A DNA stretch of 5,330 nt, taken from Oscillibacter sp. (GTDB lineage: Bacteria > Bacillota > Clostridia > Oscillospirales > Oscillospiraceae). Position numbers and translations under genes: made by a program. Location of the stretch: the NCBI GenBank assembly GCA_024404295.1, contig JAKSQE010000095.1, forward strand, positions 1 to 5,330. Reading direction: 5' to 3'. The notes beneath the pieces are model-generated. The model did not search any database, was not told where the DNA came from, and saw only the letters and a list, made by a program, of their open reading frames with translations. This document shows, piece by piece, positions 5,233 to 5,330 of the stretch (position 1 is the first letter of the stretch; every line of letters begins with the position of its first letter).

Positions 5233-5330
5233 CTATAAAACGCCTGCCATGTTCTTCACATAGACGCCTTCCCTGTACTGCGATTCAGTTTCGCACATGC
5301 AATGTTTCGCAGCAACTCCGCAGATATTCT
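5233..5330 (-). CDS. Possible 3' end of a convergent gene (partial, unrecognised)
   Basis: On the minus strand an open frame enters from the right edge and ends at TAG (5235-5233), giving 31 codons that end in ...YREGVYVKNMAGVL. The composition is plausible for a protein C-terminus and includes three Cys. A bidirectional terminator lies about 50 bases beyond the stop, where a convergent gene would need one. Another minus-strand frame is also open over much of this short stretch, so the evidence is weak. No family is recognised. Bases 5185-5232 hold nothing I can identify. Confidence 0.3.
   Translation of the reverse strand, partial: NICGVAAKHCMCETESQYREGVYVKNMAGVL

Noticed and set aside
1..5330. 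Mobile element, CRISPR array, tRNA/rRNA or riboswitch
   Set aside because: I saw no transposase or integrase motifs, terminal inverted repeats, regularly spaced repeats, tRNA cloverleaf or conserved riboswitch core. The leaders are short and explained by operators.

Overview
The window looks like part of a low-to-mid GC Firmicutes chromosome, probably an anaerobic Clostridia/Oscillospiraceae-type gut bacterium. This rests on strong GGAGG-type ribosome binding sites, TTGACA/TATAAT sigma-A promoters, a TTG start, intrinsic terminators with T-tracts, and the relationships of the proteins. The taxon is an inference; no marker gene is present.

The locus is two divergent transcription units around a regulatory region of about 300 bp (2165-2467). 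Leftward, on the minus strand, three paralogous HAD-superfamily hydrolases lie head to tail: HAD3 (1415-2164), HAD2 (639-1373) and HAD1 (1-623, cut by the window edge). Rightward, on the plus strand, are a LacI-family regulator (2468-3472), a PHP-domain metallo-phosphoesterase (3528-4256) and a PfkB-family sugar/polyol kinase (4253-5134). The last two overlap by four bases, and a strong, apparently bidirectional terminator (5149-5184) follows. A short open stretch on the minus strand at the right edge (5233-5330) may be the 3' end of a convergent gene.

Each side has a good sigma-A promoter, and each transcript start is followed by a site with the core AAACGTTT (2228-2239 and 2430-2441). The second site lies in the leader of the regulator's own mRNA. 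The simplest reading is that the LacI-type protein represses both units and itself, so the HAD cluster and the PHP-kinase pair form one regulon.

The genes encode one predicted kinase, one predicted metal-dependent phosphoesterase and three predicted HAD enzymes, with no transporter or oxidoreductase in view. This suggests handling of a phosphorylated sugar, polyol or nucleotide-derived compound, but the substrate cannot be read from the sequence. All three HAD proteins have Gly where the usual second Asp of motif I sits (D-x-G-x-T instead of D-x-D-x-T). They also have identical spacing from motif II to III and from III to IV, so they look like tandem duplicates of an atypical HAD lineage. HAD2 in addition has Ala at the motif II Ser/Thr position. 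HAD1, HAD2, PHP and PfkB use a strongly biased codon set (nearly all CTG for Leu, mostly C/G-ending codons), while HAD3 and the regulator have mixed usage. The structural genes are therefore probably expressed at higher levels, or have a different history.
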